Shown here: positions 20,411 through 32,477 of the stretch, piece after piece
Position numbering within the stretch: the first letter of the stretch is position 1
How the letters are laid out: each line of letters begins with the position of its first letter
Origin: Notolepis coatsorum
Taxonomy: Eukaryota; Chordata; Actinopteri; Aulopiformes; Paralepididae
Length of the DNA stretch: 64,000 nucleotides
Assembly: GCA_963971535.1 (NCBI GenBank)
Contig: OZ020588.1
Location: 128,501,583 to 128,565,582, forward strand
Direction: 5' to 3'
Translations under genes and position numbers: made by a program
The notes under the pieces: generated by a model
What the model saw: only the letters and a program-made list of their open reading frames with translations
The model's database searches: none
What the model was told of the DNA's origin: nothing

Positions 20411-23050
20411 CATCAAGTCAAGTCAAGTCAAGAGTTTTATTTGTCACGGCATACAAGTATACAATGAAATGCGGGCGGTCTTGCCTGCAACAATGTGCAA
20501 TACAGTGGTACAACATATAATAGAATCCAATAAAAACAACATTGTGCAATAACAGGTAACAGGTAACATGGTGTGACATCTCGGTATCTGTACATAGTTA
20601 TTTACAGAGCATATAGGACATGCTAGGTAGCTTTGGTAGTGCAATACACTGTTACTGTTGCTATACTCATTTAAAGTGGCCTTTCCTTTTGGCAATAAGT
20701 GTGGGTGTGTGCGGCATGAGTGTGTGCCCGCTCATGTTAAAGTGTTAAAGTGGCTGCTAGTGTGTGAGCGTGCACAGCGTGCATGTCGTGTGTGTGCTCA
20801 TGTGTGCTCAGGGAGCGAAATTAACTTTTTGACTCACCGGCCAGTGGCGGGTAGATGGGAAGAATCTACCCGCCAAGCATATTTCTTACCTGCCAAATTT
20901 TTTTTGATTAAAAAAATATATATATATATTTTATATAAAAAAGATTTTTTTAAATAAAATATATATTATATAATCATACTTGTAGTTGTATTATCTGCGA
21001 GACATCGCCACCACGCAATAAGTCAAAATGCTCGCTATCTGCAAACAGCTCCAATGTCTGTGTGTATACTTGAGTAGCCTCCAGCTCCAGCAAGGATTCT
21101 CCGGCGATGCAGCTAGACCCTACTAATACTCTACATTCAGCATGCAAGGATTCTCCGGCGCTGCAGCTGGACCCTATTGGTGTATAATGTTACGGTTCTT
21201 TGGTCAAATCACATTCATCAAGCCCTCAGCTAGAATACGCATTAAATCAATGTTATAAGACATTGATATCAGGAGCTATCTGTAGCTACTGCTAGCCCGC
21301 TAGATAACGTTAAGACAATTTAGTTTACTGGGACATATAGAGCTAACGTGAGCTAGCTAACGTGAGCTAGCTAATGTGAGCTAGCTAACGTGAGCTAGCT
21401 AACGAGGGAACGGAGGTATTATGCACTCGAGTCGACTATTGCTGGATCATTTGTTGATATCAGCAGCTATCAGTAGCTAGCCAGCTAGATACCGTTAGAC
21501 AATGCCTCGTCATGTACAGTATTAAACTAAAAGTGAATAGTTGACTGGGTCATTGTTTAAACAGTAACGGTAGCTCATGGAGGTCCGATCTAGACTAGAG
21601 CAGACTGCCTCTGTGTTGATACGAGCAGAAGCCAATAGTATCCCGCTGCAGGGCTGGGCGGATATGACTCGTTGCCACGTTTTTTTTCAAAATAAGAGTA
21701 TCATACGAACCAAATGTTGCTAACTGCCGGAGCCATCGATATTATGACTCTAGCTGCACTTGGGGCGGAAATGAGACCCACACAGATTTTCAAAATAAGA
21801 GTATCGTTATGAACTACACGTCTACACGCCACACGGCGGGCAGACCTCTCAGTGGCAAGCGCCAAAGGTAAAAACTGAGCGCCCCTGGCGGGTGGCGGGC
21901 TTAAATTTCGCCCCCTGCGTGTGCTTGTGTGTGGATAGTTCAGTGTTCTGTGGCACTCAATGTTCATTGTTCAAGGCTCTGATGGCCTGGGGGAAGAAGC
22001 TGAGCCTAAGCCTCTCTGTCCTAGTAGCTGGGGTTCGCAGGCGTCTGCCTGACCTCAGCAGCTGGAACAGGCTGTTATTGGGGTGGTGGGGGTCTTTCAT
22101 TATTCTGCAGGCTCTGGATTTGCACCTCTTGTTGTATAGAACCTGCAGGGGAGGTAGTGCAATACCCGTGGTACGCTCGGCTGAGCGCACCACTCTCTGT
22201 AGGGCCTTCTTGTCCTGTGCCGTGCTGTTTCCATACCAGGCAGTGATGTTTCCGGTCAAGATGCTCTCTACAGCTCCTGAGTAGAAGGACTGGAGTATCT
22301 TCCCCGATACTCTGAACTTCCTTAACTGTCTCAGGTGGTAGAGGCGCTGCTTCGCCTTCTTTACTACTGTGTCTATGTGTGTTGACCATGTCAGATCCTC
22401 TGAGATGTGGACCCCCAGGTACTTAAAGCTGCTCACCCTGTCCACGGTAGCCCCGTTAATCCTCAGTGGTGTGTGTGTCTCCTGCTGTCCTCTCCTATAA
22501 TCCACGATCAGCTCCTTGGTTTTACCAATGTTCAGGAGCAGGCTGTTGTCCTGGCACCAGCGTTCCAGTACCTCAACCTCCTCCCGGTAGGCCTTCTCGT
22601 CGTTGTCCGAGATCAGCCCCACCACCACCGTGTCGTCTACGAACTTCACTATGGAGTTGGAGCTGAACTTGGCCACACAATCGTGTGTGTAGAGTGAGTA
22701 TAGCAGGGGGCTCAGAACACAGCCCTGGGGGGACCCGATGCTCAGGGTGATGGTGTTGGAGGTCTGACCCCCCACCCTGACCGCCTGGGGTCTTTCACTC
22801 AGAAAGTCCAGTACCCAGGCGCTCAGGGCGGAGCTCAGACCCAGCTCGATCAGCTTGTCCACCAGTCTGGTGGGGACTATGGTGTTGAACGCTGAGCTGT
22901 AGTCAATGAACAACAGTCTCACATAGCCCCCCTTCTGACGGTCAAGGTGAGAGAGGGTGCTGTGCAGTACCTGGGAGACCGCGTCGTCAGTGGACCTGTT
23001 TGTTCTGTATGCAAATTGCATAGGGTCCATATCACTGGGGAGGGAGGCAC
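20411..23050 (-). mobile_element. 5'-truncated LINE, second copy of the family at 32478-35990
   Basis: The coding part runs on the minus strand from about 23048 to 21957 and matches the C-terminal 350 or so residues of the ORF at 32831-35944, differing at only a handful of residues. It carries the RT core ([41 protein letters not shown]; the catalytic DD is kept while the preceding alanine is valine). A CGA to TGA change ends the frame at NNEH, about 20 residues early. Roughly the first 650 residues, including the endonuclease, are missing. The 3' tail is a run of AAGTC repeats at 20411. A hAT sits in the 3' UTR at 20809-21917. Confidence 0.85.
20809..21917. mobile_element. Non-autonomous hAT in the LINE 3' UTR
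   Basis: The ends are CAGGGAGCGAAATTAA and, inverted, CAGGGGGCGAAATTTAA. The flanks are TGTGTGCT at 20801-20808 and CGTGTGCT at 21918-21925, an 8-bp duplication with one mismatch. The related LINE at 32478-35990 lacks this insertion at the same place. The interior is noncoding and includes an 18-bp tandem GAGCTAGCTAACGT array at about 21350-21405 and an AT-rich stretch at 20899-20975. No transposase is present. Confidence 0.8.
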
Positions 23051-23089
23051 AAAGAATCTAAGAATCTAAGAATGAAGTGAGCATGTGTT

Positions 23090-23280
23090 ATTGGATTGAT
23101 TGATTGATTGATTGAATATTTTATTACAGATAGACAGTGCTTACATCTTTATACAATTGCCGAATTCATCCAACCTTATTGCTATACAATAAACACACAT
23201 TAATTGAAGCATAATGGAGATGTATTCACAAAACCATCGGCAGAAAAAGTAGGTAAAAAAAAATAGAATTTGCCTCCCTA
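23090..23280 (-). mobile_element. LINE 3' end fragment, copy 2
   Basis: GATTGATTGATTGAATATTT followed by CAACCTTATTGCTATACAAT is the minus-strand 3' end of a LINE with a CAAT-repeat tail. It is repeated in part at 20263-20395. Confidence 0.5.
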
Positions 23281-23524
23281 TAGGTGGCAAAAAGATACAC
23301 ACGACAGGACAGAGCTGTGTGTCAGAGAGATTTTGATATCCTGTGTATGCTGTGGAAACTGCCTTGCTGCTTTTTGCCAATAAACCAAACTACCACTTTT
23401 GGACCATTGCTCCGTAACCACTGTTTCCAGCCTTTTCTTCTCCTCTGAACGTATCCTGAATCAAGCGTGCCAAATTAAGTCACATTAAAGTGCAGCAAAG
23501 AGGTTAAAGCTAGAGCGTGCACTC
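23281..23524. other. No recognisable feature
   Basis: Noncoding DNA between a LINE end and the minisatellite. No gene signal is seen. Confidence 0.3.
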
Positions 23525-26249
23525 CTATACACCATACAGCCATACTCACTATATACACCCAGGGCCGCCTCAGGGGGTGTGCGAGCAGTGCGGTCGCACA
23601 GGGCCTCGCGGGAAGGGGGGCCTCGCAAAAAAGAAATTATAATAAATAAATAAAAAAATATTTTTTATTTATTATTTTTATTTATAATTTTTTTTGATTT
23701 TATTTTTCTTTTTTGCGAGGCCCCCCTTCCCGCGAGGCCCTTTTTCATCACAGACCTAAAATCTAGTTTTGCTTATATGCTTATATATTTCACATTAGAC
23801 ACGTTTGTAGAATGTTCCTGGCTCTGCTGCTCTGCAGCAGACATACTCACTATTGGAGCTCTGGGGCTCTGCAGCCCCAGAGGGAGGGAGGGGTTACATC
23901 ATGTGTACGCCGGCGTGCGTCAGCTGCGTTTGACTATTTCGCGCGTGCAGCTTTGGAGGTTATGCTTAGTTATGCCAGCCAAAACGAAGAGGACGGTCAT
24001 TCGGCAGATGGACTGAAGATGAAAGTTGTTGCATGTTAGACAGTTCAGTCAGGCTAGCCATCCCGGCTAAAGGCAGGGACAGCTAGTTAGCTTTAGCTAC
24101 GTTATAATATTGAGTGCTAACGTGTGGTTCAGTCGGGATAGCCATGATGATGTCGGCTAGTAGCTAGCTTAGCTAAAGGCTAACTAGCATTAGCTAACCT
24201 AGAGAGAGCGCGTGCAGCATTGTTATGCCAAGATGAAGAGGACGGTCATTCGGCAGATGAACTTCGTCAACTCCACGCGGTTGTCTCCATCCTCTTGGAC
24301 GTTTGGTGAGTTTTTAATGCACTCTATTCTATTCCCGCCGTGGATATCTCTCTCTCTTTCTCTCGGGAGCCAAACGGGCCGGCTAGCTGTTGTAGTAGCT
24401 AACGGTGTGTGGCCTGGTGTCAGCACCTGGTGCGAGGGAGGTGAGCTTGGTGTTTCATTATGAGAATATCTCCATGCTCAAGTCGGCTATAGTCCGCAAG
24501 GGACTTGTTGCCGGCACCGCTATGGTAAACACCACTCTGTAGTGGGACATGTATTGCCTTCTTTTTCCCTTCTCTCTTCGGATGAGAAGAGGAAAACACA
24601 GCGGCTGTCTGAAGTGTTGGCCTGTATTGCTTTTCTCACGTTGTACAGTTTTTCAGTGGTAGCCGCATAGCTTGCTTCTGCGTTAGCTAGTGGTTAGCGA
24701 TAGCCGGGTTGAGCTAACTGTTAGCCAGTTAGCTGTTTAGCTACGACGTTAGCTGCTCGTTTTCGCTCGGCTGGGAACGTTAGCTTGATGCTATCAGTTA
24801 GCCTAGAGTTAGCTGTTAGCTTGTGCTACGACCATTGACATTAGCCGTGAGAATAGCAGGCGCTGGCACTCTGACTACGACATCATCTTTGACAGAAGAT
24901 GTAGTCGGGCCTGCACCATGACAAGGCTCCGGCCATAGCTTCTTTTTGTCCCGCCAGCGAGAGGCCTTTCGTCAACGTGGAGACCTGTGTTGCGGCCTTT
25001 CGCCCTGCGTACCTTGGTGCAGGTAAGATGTCCATTGGACATTACCCCACTCTTCCTTCCTTCCCCTCCCGAATGTTTTGTTAATAACGATGTTTTTTTC
25101 CAGGCAAAACATATGTTACTTCAGAACATTTGGAGATACGACATGTGCTGTGTGTGAATTGTCTTGGTCGTTTGTGTAGCTTGGGTAGCGTTGGCCAAAG
25201 CTGTGTGTGGCCTGGTGTCAGTACCTGGCTACTCTATTTGCAGTTAGCCTATTTAGCTGATGTCGGCCATTGGCTCCTTGCTACTTTGTTTTCTCTGGTA
25301 TAGACCCTCTTCTCTTTGGATTTAAGTGTTGATCTTTGTCGTTTTGGATCTATGTATAATCATGTTGCCTTTGTGAAGTTATCTTTTCCTTCTGTTTTGT
25401 TCTTCCATTAAAAGTTGAATATCCTTTAGGGGCTCATCTTTGCTTATCTCTCTCATACATGCTCTCTCTCTCTAACACACACACACACACATGCTCTCTC
25501 TCTCTCTCTTTCTAACACACACAGTCTGCCTATGGCAGCCTTTCTCGATGGCTAGGCTGTGCTCGCTGAGTCTGTACCTAGTCAAGGATCTTCAGTCACA
25601 GTGCTCAGGTATTCTGCCACTGTGTACTCTCTGTTTAGGGCCAAATAGCATTTCAATTTGCTCTTGTTTTGGGTTGTTTCTTTCCAATGTGTGTCTCTCT
25701 CTCTCTCTGGCCTTGCTCTGGTGGAGGGTCAGGGGCATTGCCGGGTCTGTGCAGCGATAACACTGTATATTGACTGTAGAACGGGAGCTCTCTCTCGCTC
25801 TCTCTCTTGCTATATGTTGACTGGGGGGGGGGGGGGGGGCCTCGCATTTAAATCTCGCACAGGGCCTCGCATTTCTCCCAGGCGGCCCTGTATACACCAT
25901 ACAGCCATACTCCCTATAATACACCATACAGCCATACTCCCTATATACACCATACAGCCATCCAACCATACTCCCTATATACACACCATACAGCCATACT
26001 CCCTATCTACACCATACAACCATACTCCCTATTTACACCATACAACCATACTCCCTATTTACACCATACAGCCATACTCCCTATCTACACCATACAGCAA
26101 TACTCCCTATCTACACGATACAGCCACACTCCCTATTTACACCATACAGCCACACTCCCCATCTACACCATGCAGCCATACAACCATACCCCATATACAC
26201 CATACAGCCACACTCCCATACACCATACATCCATACTCCCTATATACAC
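23525..26249 (+). repeat. 25-bp minisatellite split by a hAT
   Basis: Units of about 23-25 bases, such as ACACCATACAGCCATACTCC plus CTATAT, occur at 23525-23559, resume at 25891 and run to 26249. They also reappear for one unit at 30876-30899 beyond the Copia element. The hAT at 23560-25890 and the Copia at 26250-30875 both inserted into this array. Confidence 0.85.
23560..25890. mobile_element. 2.3-kb non-autonomous hAT
   Basis: The ends are CAGGGCCGCCT at 23560 and the inverted AGGCGGCCCTG ending at 25890. A perfect 8-bp duplication TATACACC lies at 23552-23559 and 25891-25898. Near the left end, CCTCGCGGGAAGGGGGGCCT recurs inverted at about 23715-23742, forming a foldback of some 140 bases over an AT-rich loop. 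ATGCCAGCCAAAACGAAGAG at 23971 and a similar ACGAAGAG/GATGAAGAGGACGGTC block near 24229 form an internal duplication. No transposase domain is recognisable. A truncated autonomous hAT with long leaders is possible. Confidence 0.8.
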
Positions 26250-26567
26250 TGTTGAATCTAGAGTGTATGTATGGTTGTAACTAACTGTAACTGTCCTCTA
26301 CTGCTCCCATGTCTGCATATATATCTGTGTCCACTGGAGGGCACTATAGGCGGAGCTTCTACAGTCTACGCCAGGTTGGGAGTATATAAGGCTTGGCTCC
26401 CTCCTATTTTTTCTTCTTCCCACAAATGCCTCTCCCGGAGAGGAGCACACATGAGCTGTTGTGGTATGAGTCAATGTGAATAAAACGCTGCCAGCAGAGC
26501 AAGGCCACAGACGGAAACCATGCCTCATGTACATATTATTGTCGCCCCATAGCCATTTCTGTTAACA
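26250..26567 (+). repeat. 5' LTR of the Copia fossil
   Basis: It begins TGTTGAATCTAGAG and ends TTCTGTTAACA. It contains a TATA box in GAGTATATAAGGC at about 26380 and AATAAA at about 26478, consistent with a promoter and a polyadenylation signal. Confidence 0.85.
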
Positions 26568-26581
26568 GGTTATGGGCCCAG
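26568..26581 (+). promoter_or_regulatory. Copia primer-binding site, initiator-tRNA anticodon type
   Basis: GGTTATGGGCCCAG directly follows the LTR. It is the complement of CUGGGCCCAUAACC, the anticodon stem-loop of eukaryotic initiator tRNA-Met, not of a tRNA 3' end. Priming by an initiator tRNA half-molecule is the mode known for Drosophila copia. Confidence 0.8.
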
Positions 26582-26739
26582 ATCTCGCAGGGGCGAAATA
26601 ATAAGGGTAGCTAGCTTAGCTGACGTGTAGGCCAGAGTAGCACCGGGAGTACCGTGTGGCTAGCGTACTAGGCCAACGAAGCTTAAGCTACACCAACCAC
26701 CAACCACCAAGAAAGAGGATGGCGACCAAGGGAAAAACC

Positions 26740-27665
26740 CCTCATTGCGGTCACAGAGGCACTTCACTTAGCAAAAGCGAAAGGCCTCTCCTCTGTCTTG
26801 ATTCTCCTAGATCTATCTGCAGCCTTCGACACAGTCAACCACCAGATCCTCCTTGCGGCCCTCGCAGGAATGGGAGTGGCTGGCTCTGCCCTAACATGGC
26901 TGTCATCATACCTCAATGACCGCTCCTACCAAGTGTCATGGAGAGGGACCCTGTCGGCCATCCGCCCCCTGCGGACGGGTGTCCCTCAGAGCTCGGTTTT
27001 AGGACCCCTTCTCTTCTCCCTCTACACTAAATCACTGGGTAACATTATCACGTCTCATGGCTTCTCCTACCATTGTTATGCCGACGATACTCAACTCTTC
27101 CTCTCCTTCCCTCCCTCAGATATCCACGTCTCTGAGCGGATCTCGGCCTGTCTGTCCGACATCTCCGCCTGGATGACGACCAACCACCTCAAACTGAACC
27201 TAAGCAAAACAGAATTGCTCCACCTGCCGGCCAAATCCTCCCCCCTAACCGACCTTTCAATCACAGTCGAGAATGCAGCTGTGACTGCGTCCCCGACCGC
27301 CAAGAACCTTGGTGTTGTCCTCGACGACCAGTTGAACTTCTCTGCTCACATCGCAGTGACGACCAGAACCTGCCGATTCCTCCTGAGCAACATCAGAAGG
27401 ATCCGCCCCTTCCTGACAAAAGAAGCCACCCAACTCCTCGTCCAATCAACAGTCATCTCCCGCCTCGACTACTGCAACGCACTGCTCGCTGGCCTCCCGG
27501 CCACTGCCACTAAGCCTCTTCAACTCATTCAGAACGCAGCGGCCCACCTGATCTCAAACCTACCGAAGTCGGCCCATGTCACCCCACTTCTTAGGGACCT
27601 GCACTGGCTCCCCATTGCTGCACGAATCCGCTTCAAGGCCCTCGACCTAGCATACCGTGCGGCAA
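26740..27665 (+). mobile_element. L2-clade LINE fragment inside the Copia
   Basis: The plus strand is open for about 318 codons of reverse transcriptase: ILLDLSAAFDTVNHQILL, GVPQSSVLGPLLFSLYT, YHCYADDTQLFLSFPPS (catalytic YADD), NLGVVLDDQLNFSAH, CNALLAGLPATATKPLQL and LHWLPIAARIRFKALDLAYR. That wording is typical of fish L2 elements. Both ends are missing: the fragment starts within the RT domain and stops at AYRAAKGP, where a MITE begins. The frame itself is uninterrupted. The LINE entered, or was carried into, the Copia interior; its target duplication is not visible. Confidence 0.8.
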
Positions 27666-27667
27666 AA

Positions 27668-27842
27668 GGACCCTTAAAATGGGTCGTTACTATCCGTTTA
27701 TTTGACCCAAGTTATGGGTCAAATGAAATAACCAATAATATTGGGTCAAATTAACCCACACACTGGTCGGGCCCTTTTTGACCAGTGAATTGGGTCAAAA
27801 ATAACCCAAATTGGGTCAAATTTGACCAATCTGTTTTTAGTG
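27668..27842. mobile_element. MITE with TGACCC-rich inverted repeats
   Basis: TTTGACCCAAGTTATGGGTC, ATTGGGTCAAATTAACCC and GGGTCAAAAATAACCC form several inverted pairs in about 170 bases. This resembles a fish MITE type with GGGTCAAA repeats. It directly abuts the truncated L2. Confidence 0.5.
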
Positions 27843-27941
27843 TGTGTAGTGTGAAAAAACATGCATTCTCATAAATATTACGATCAAATCTATTTTGTAC
27901 TTGATGATACATTTGAAATTGGTTTGGTTATGATCATGTTA

Positions 27942-28613
<672 letters not shown>

Positions 28614-29052
28614 ATTACTATTATATATCTATCTAAATATCTAAACCTCTGTCTATCTAGTGTGTGTATATGCATGGCATCAAATCAAAGTGTGTGTTGC
28701 CTGTATTGATCAGTCACACTATACCCCCATTCAGCTGTAATTGTTCCCTGCTGGGCCTTTGTTTCATGGTGTGAATTAGTCATTGAAATTAACATTGACA
28801 TCACATTGAATTCTGGGAAGGAGTGTAGTTCCCTTATCATTAGCTGAATTCACTGAATTCTCTTCAGAGGCTCCTGCTGCAAATTGGTAATGACTGTACC
28901 AGAATGTTTGATAGGACATTGATTGAAAACTATCGTCTCAAATTTGACAATTGATGGCTTATTTTGAAGGTATGAATCTGTAATTTTATATTATGTAACA
29001 AAAAAAAGGGGGGAAATTCTCAGGAGGAGGAGCTCTTTAGGTTAGACTCCTA
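28614..29052. other. Remaining Copia interior, unassigned
   Basis: Noncoding DNA between the microsatellites and the RNase H remnant. I cannot tell whether it derives from the Copia pol region or from other insertions. Confidence 0.3.
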
Positions 29053-29065
29053 AGGGTTAAACACA

Positions 29066-29403
29066 AACAGCTCACTGGTTTCATGGAAAACAAAGAAGCA
29101 GCCCACAGTGGCACTGTCAACTTGTGAAGCCGAATACATGGCTCTGGCCATGACGATACAGGAGTGTATTTATCTAGAACAACTGCTCGGAGGGATGGAT
29201 AACTATGTATATAAGAAAACTGTTGTTTATGAGGACAACCAGGGTACTATTGCCATTGCGAGAAACCCTGTATGTCGACAGAGGTGTAAGCATATGGATA
29301 TAAAGTACCATTTCATCAGATCTGTCATCAGAGAAGAAAGGATGACACTGGTTTATTGTCCAACAGATGACATGGTAGCACACGCTATGACGAAGCCTGC
29401 TTA
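29066..29403 (+). pseudogene. Copia RNase H remnant
   Basis: VALSTCEAEYMALAMTIQEC, VYEDNQGTIAIARNP, CKHMDIKYHFIRSVIREE and YCPTDDMVAHAMTKPA match the C-terminal RNase H of Copia polyproteins (STCEAEY, CKHMDIKYHFIR and the final TKP are hallmarks). It is followed by the polypurine stretch and 3' LTR. Only this part of pol is recognisable; the element is broken. Confidence 0.85.
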
Positions 29404-29566
29404 AAAATTGAAACTGAGGAGATTTGCAGAGGTCATGTTTGGTGTGTAAATATTGACTGCCATACTCTTTTTGATGTTCTAAGACTGTATTATTTTCTTT
29501 GTAAATTGTTTTGAAGAGTTCATACAGTGTACTAAGTAACCATAAGTGGGAGTGTTGAATCTAGAG

Positions 29567-30558
29567 CAGGGGTCAGCAACCTTTTTGACATGGAGTGCCT
29601 GTTTGAAATATAGTTGTAACTAGTGTGCCTCAACAATATTCCATGCATCGTAAATATTTTTTCTCATAATCAGGTATTTTTAATGATAATTTTTACATTA
29701 TTACATTATTATCGTTATTGTTATTATTAACAATATTATTATGATGGTTGTATCAACCCTAAATCTGAGTTGGGGGGGGGGGGAATGCAATGCAGACAAA
29801 CAGCTGCATACAGTGCGACCATTTCACTCACATTTGCCCATTCATTTTTGGACACATCACACACCATCGGTGTGTGTACTGTACGTGGGCTGTCATAGCT
29901 CCACCTACAGGCCTAATGGAGAACACCAGGATGTGAATGGAGGGTGAATGTGAGGTATATCGTGTAAATAAGTTTTGATTGATCGCAAGACTACACTGTA
30001 AAAAATATATAATAATAAGTTACCAGAACTTAAAAATATTGAGCTCAGTTACTATGCATTAAGGTTTTCAGTTTTCAATCCATAATAATCCAGAAAAATA
30101 AGTACACAACCACATTATTTCAACCTAATAAAACTATGTTTATTGTCATTGTTTTAAGAACACAAGTTGACTTGGTAATACTCACATTTTGAGTAAAAAA
30201 TATGGCTTTTAACATGTGCAATGTTCAATGAAATAGAAAAATAAATAATAAAATTAGTTGATTAATCCCACTGGTCACAATGGTGACCGTAATAATGTTT
30301 TTGTTATAAGGCTCTGCAAATGTTACTGAATGATGTAGCAATGTATTTCCAGCTAAATTGAAATAATAAACAAATAGAGGGTCTCAATTAAATATGTGGT
30401 AGTAAAAAGAACCTGTGGGAGGATTTCAACAAGATAAATGCGACAACAGTGCAAAATATTTCACTATAATATTTAAAAATAAAAAAAAATAAAAAAAATT
30501 ATACTGCTGCCCCCTGTGCCTATGCAAATGCATGCGTGCCTAAGGTTGCCTACCCCTG
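29567..30558. mobile_element. Non-autonomous hAT in the Copia 3' LTR
   Basis: The ends are CAGGGGTCAGCAACC at 29567 and the imperfect inverse GGTTGCCTACCCCTG ending at 30558. A perfect 8-bp duplication ATCTAGAG lies at 29559-29566 and 30559-30566. The 5' LTR at 26250 provides the uninterrupted target sequence. The 992-bp interior is AT-rich and noncoding. The end sequence is typical of Charlie-like hATs. Confidence 0.85.
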
Positions 30559-30899
30559 ATCTAGAGGGTGTATGTATGGTTGTAACTAACTGTAACTGTC
30601 CTCTACTGCTCCCATGACTGCATATATATCTGTGTCCACTGGAGGGCACTATAGGCAGAGCTTCTACAGTCTACGCCAGGTTGGGAGTATATTATAAGGC
30701 TTGGCTCCCTCCTATTTTTTTTTCTTCCCACAAATGCCTCTCCCGGAGAGGAGCACACATGAGCTGTTGTGGTATGAGTCAATGAGAATAAAACGCTGCC
30801 AGCAGAGCAAGGCCACAGACGGAAACCATGCCTCATGTACATATTATTGTCGCCCCATATCCATTTCTGTTAACATACACCATACAGCCATACTCGTGT

Positions 30900-31354
30900 A
30901 GAGTGCAGTAGAAAACATCATCAACGTGTCAAACAGTAGTGGCCTAAAGCCATAGTTTCTGTGTTTAAAATAATTTACTTTGTTATTATCAGTTCAATGT
31001 TTCTCCTGACTTTGTCACATGAACGCAAGCATGCCGGATGAAAATAGTCTCAAAATCTGCTAGGTCGGTCCATCCGAGTTCCCGAAGACCATGTGAACGC
31101 AACATAATCTCCCCCGTGCAACGTTAGATGAGACGTGTAAATAGGCGTTGTTTCCTCCGCCCTGCCACGAGGATCTCTGTCTCTCCATTCCTCTTTCTTT
31201 CCCTCCTCTTGCTCTCCTGTTTTTTTTTTGCTCACCCCCATTTACCACAACGCAGGACTATTGAGATGAAGAGTTTTCTTTTATCCTTTCTTTCTTTCCT
31301 CTGTCCTTATCTCCTGTTTTCTTCAACCTCCTCCTCCTCAGCTCCCTTGTTACT

Positions 31355-31360
<6 letters not shown>
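30900..31360. other. Unassigned, pyrimidine-rich
   Basis: No supported gene. A frame at 31266 begins MKSFLLSFLSFLCPYLLFSS, which imitates a signal peptide, but it is dictated by pyrimidine-rich sequence and runs into a CT repeat. Confidence 0.3.

Positions 31361-31395
<35 letters not shown>
31361..31395 (+). repeat. (CT)n microsatellite
   Basis: A pure CT run of about 35 bases. Confidence 0.9.
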
Positions 31396-31400
<5 letters not shown>

Positions 31401-31633
31401 CTTTCTTTCCTCACGATAGGCAATCAGGAGTTTTCTAATTATAATTCTGCCTTACAGTTAACTAACGGCTGTGTTGACATTCAGGGGAGCCAACCAGCTG
31501 GCTGATATTACTAGCCAATCAGCTACACTCTCTGTTAGAGAATGGGGCATCGCCATGGTGACTGGGGTGTCGGGTTTCACAGTCAATGTCATATGCACAG
31601 CGGGGTCATCTGTTGTGTCTATAAAGCCCTTAA

Positions 31634-31636
<3 letters not shown>

Positions 31637-31702
<66 letters not shown>

Positions 31703-31718
31703 TGTGGGTGTGCGTGCG

Positions 31719-31810
<92 letters not shown>
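31637..31810 (+). repeat. Compound (GT)n-(GA)n microsatellite
   Basis: A GT run to about 31726 passes directly into a GA run to 31810. The upstream stretch 31440-31636 has an open frame (LADITSQSATLSVREWGIAM) that I cannot identify. Confidence 0.95.
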
Positions 31811-31813
<3 letters not shown>

Positions 31814-31918
31814 AAGTGTGTTCATCTGCGTAGAGTGCTTTACATTGAATGACAGGCCTCTGTCTAGCAAGTCAAGTCCACAGAGGCCTCCAAGAAGGGG
31901 TTGGTGTTGTGTACTCAT

Positions 31919-31973
31919 CTGAGTGAGTAAGTGAGTGAGTGAGTGAGTGAGTGAGTGAGTGAGTGAGTGAGTG
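31919..31973 (+). repeat. (GTGA)n microsatellite
   Basis: About 13 units of GAGT. Confidence 0.95.
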
Positions 31974-32435
31974 ATGGGGTAAGGAATTATCTTTGTTCTT
32001 CATAAAAATTTAAAATGTATTGTGTTCTGTAATAGACAAATGAATCATGTGGAGAAATGTATAGGCATGAGTTTTTGCTAGTTTGATCTGCACCAATCAG
32101 AAGTTCAGCTTCCTGGTGCCTGTACATATTCTTGGCAAATAGCGTATGCAACCTTTTTTTTAATCATTAATGTCAAGATGATTACTTATAATCAAAATAT
32201 TATGTTATAATGGATATAATTTGCATCCGTCCAGCAGAGGGTGCTATCAGCTCATGTTTACCACAGACTGAGGCCCAGCAGCTGTATCCAGGTAGCCTAC
32301 ATACAGGTATTGAAATGCAAGTAGTGCACTTCGTCCAAGAGTTTGTTTATTTTTATTTTATTTAGTTTTTTATAATTGTATTTATAACTTGTCCTCGTGC
32401 CACAAACCTGAAAGCACACAATATACCAGAGAAAG
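31974..32435. other. No recognisable feature
   Basis: AT-rich noncoding DNA. CAGCAGAGGGTGCTATC at about 32233 resembles words found in other repeats, but nothing is assignable. Confidence 0.3.
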
Positions 32436-32477
32436 ACTTTCGTCTTGTTTACATCAGGGTCCCCCATTTTCAATTCA
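32436..32477 (-). mobile_element. LINE 3' UTR scrap
   Basis: AGACTTTCGTCTTGTTTACA and CAGGGTCCCCCATTTTCAAT match the 3' UTR family at 12471 and 38117. The fragment is cut off by the LINE tail that starts at about 32478. Confidence 0.6.

Noticed and set aside
31266-31400. Signal-peptide-like start MKSFLLSFLSFLCPYLL
   Set aside because: Pyrimidine-rich DNA forces F, L and S codons, and the frame runs into a CT repeat with no downstream exon.
31471-31640. Protein-like frame with LADITSQSATLSVREWGIAM
   Set aside because: Both strands are open over this short stretch, no family is recognised, and it ends in a GT repeat.
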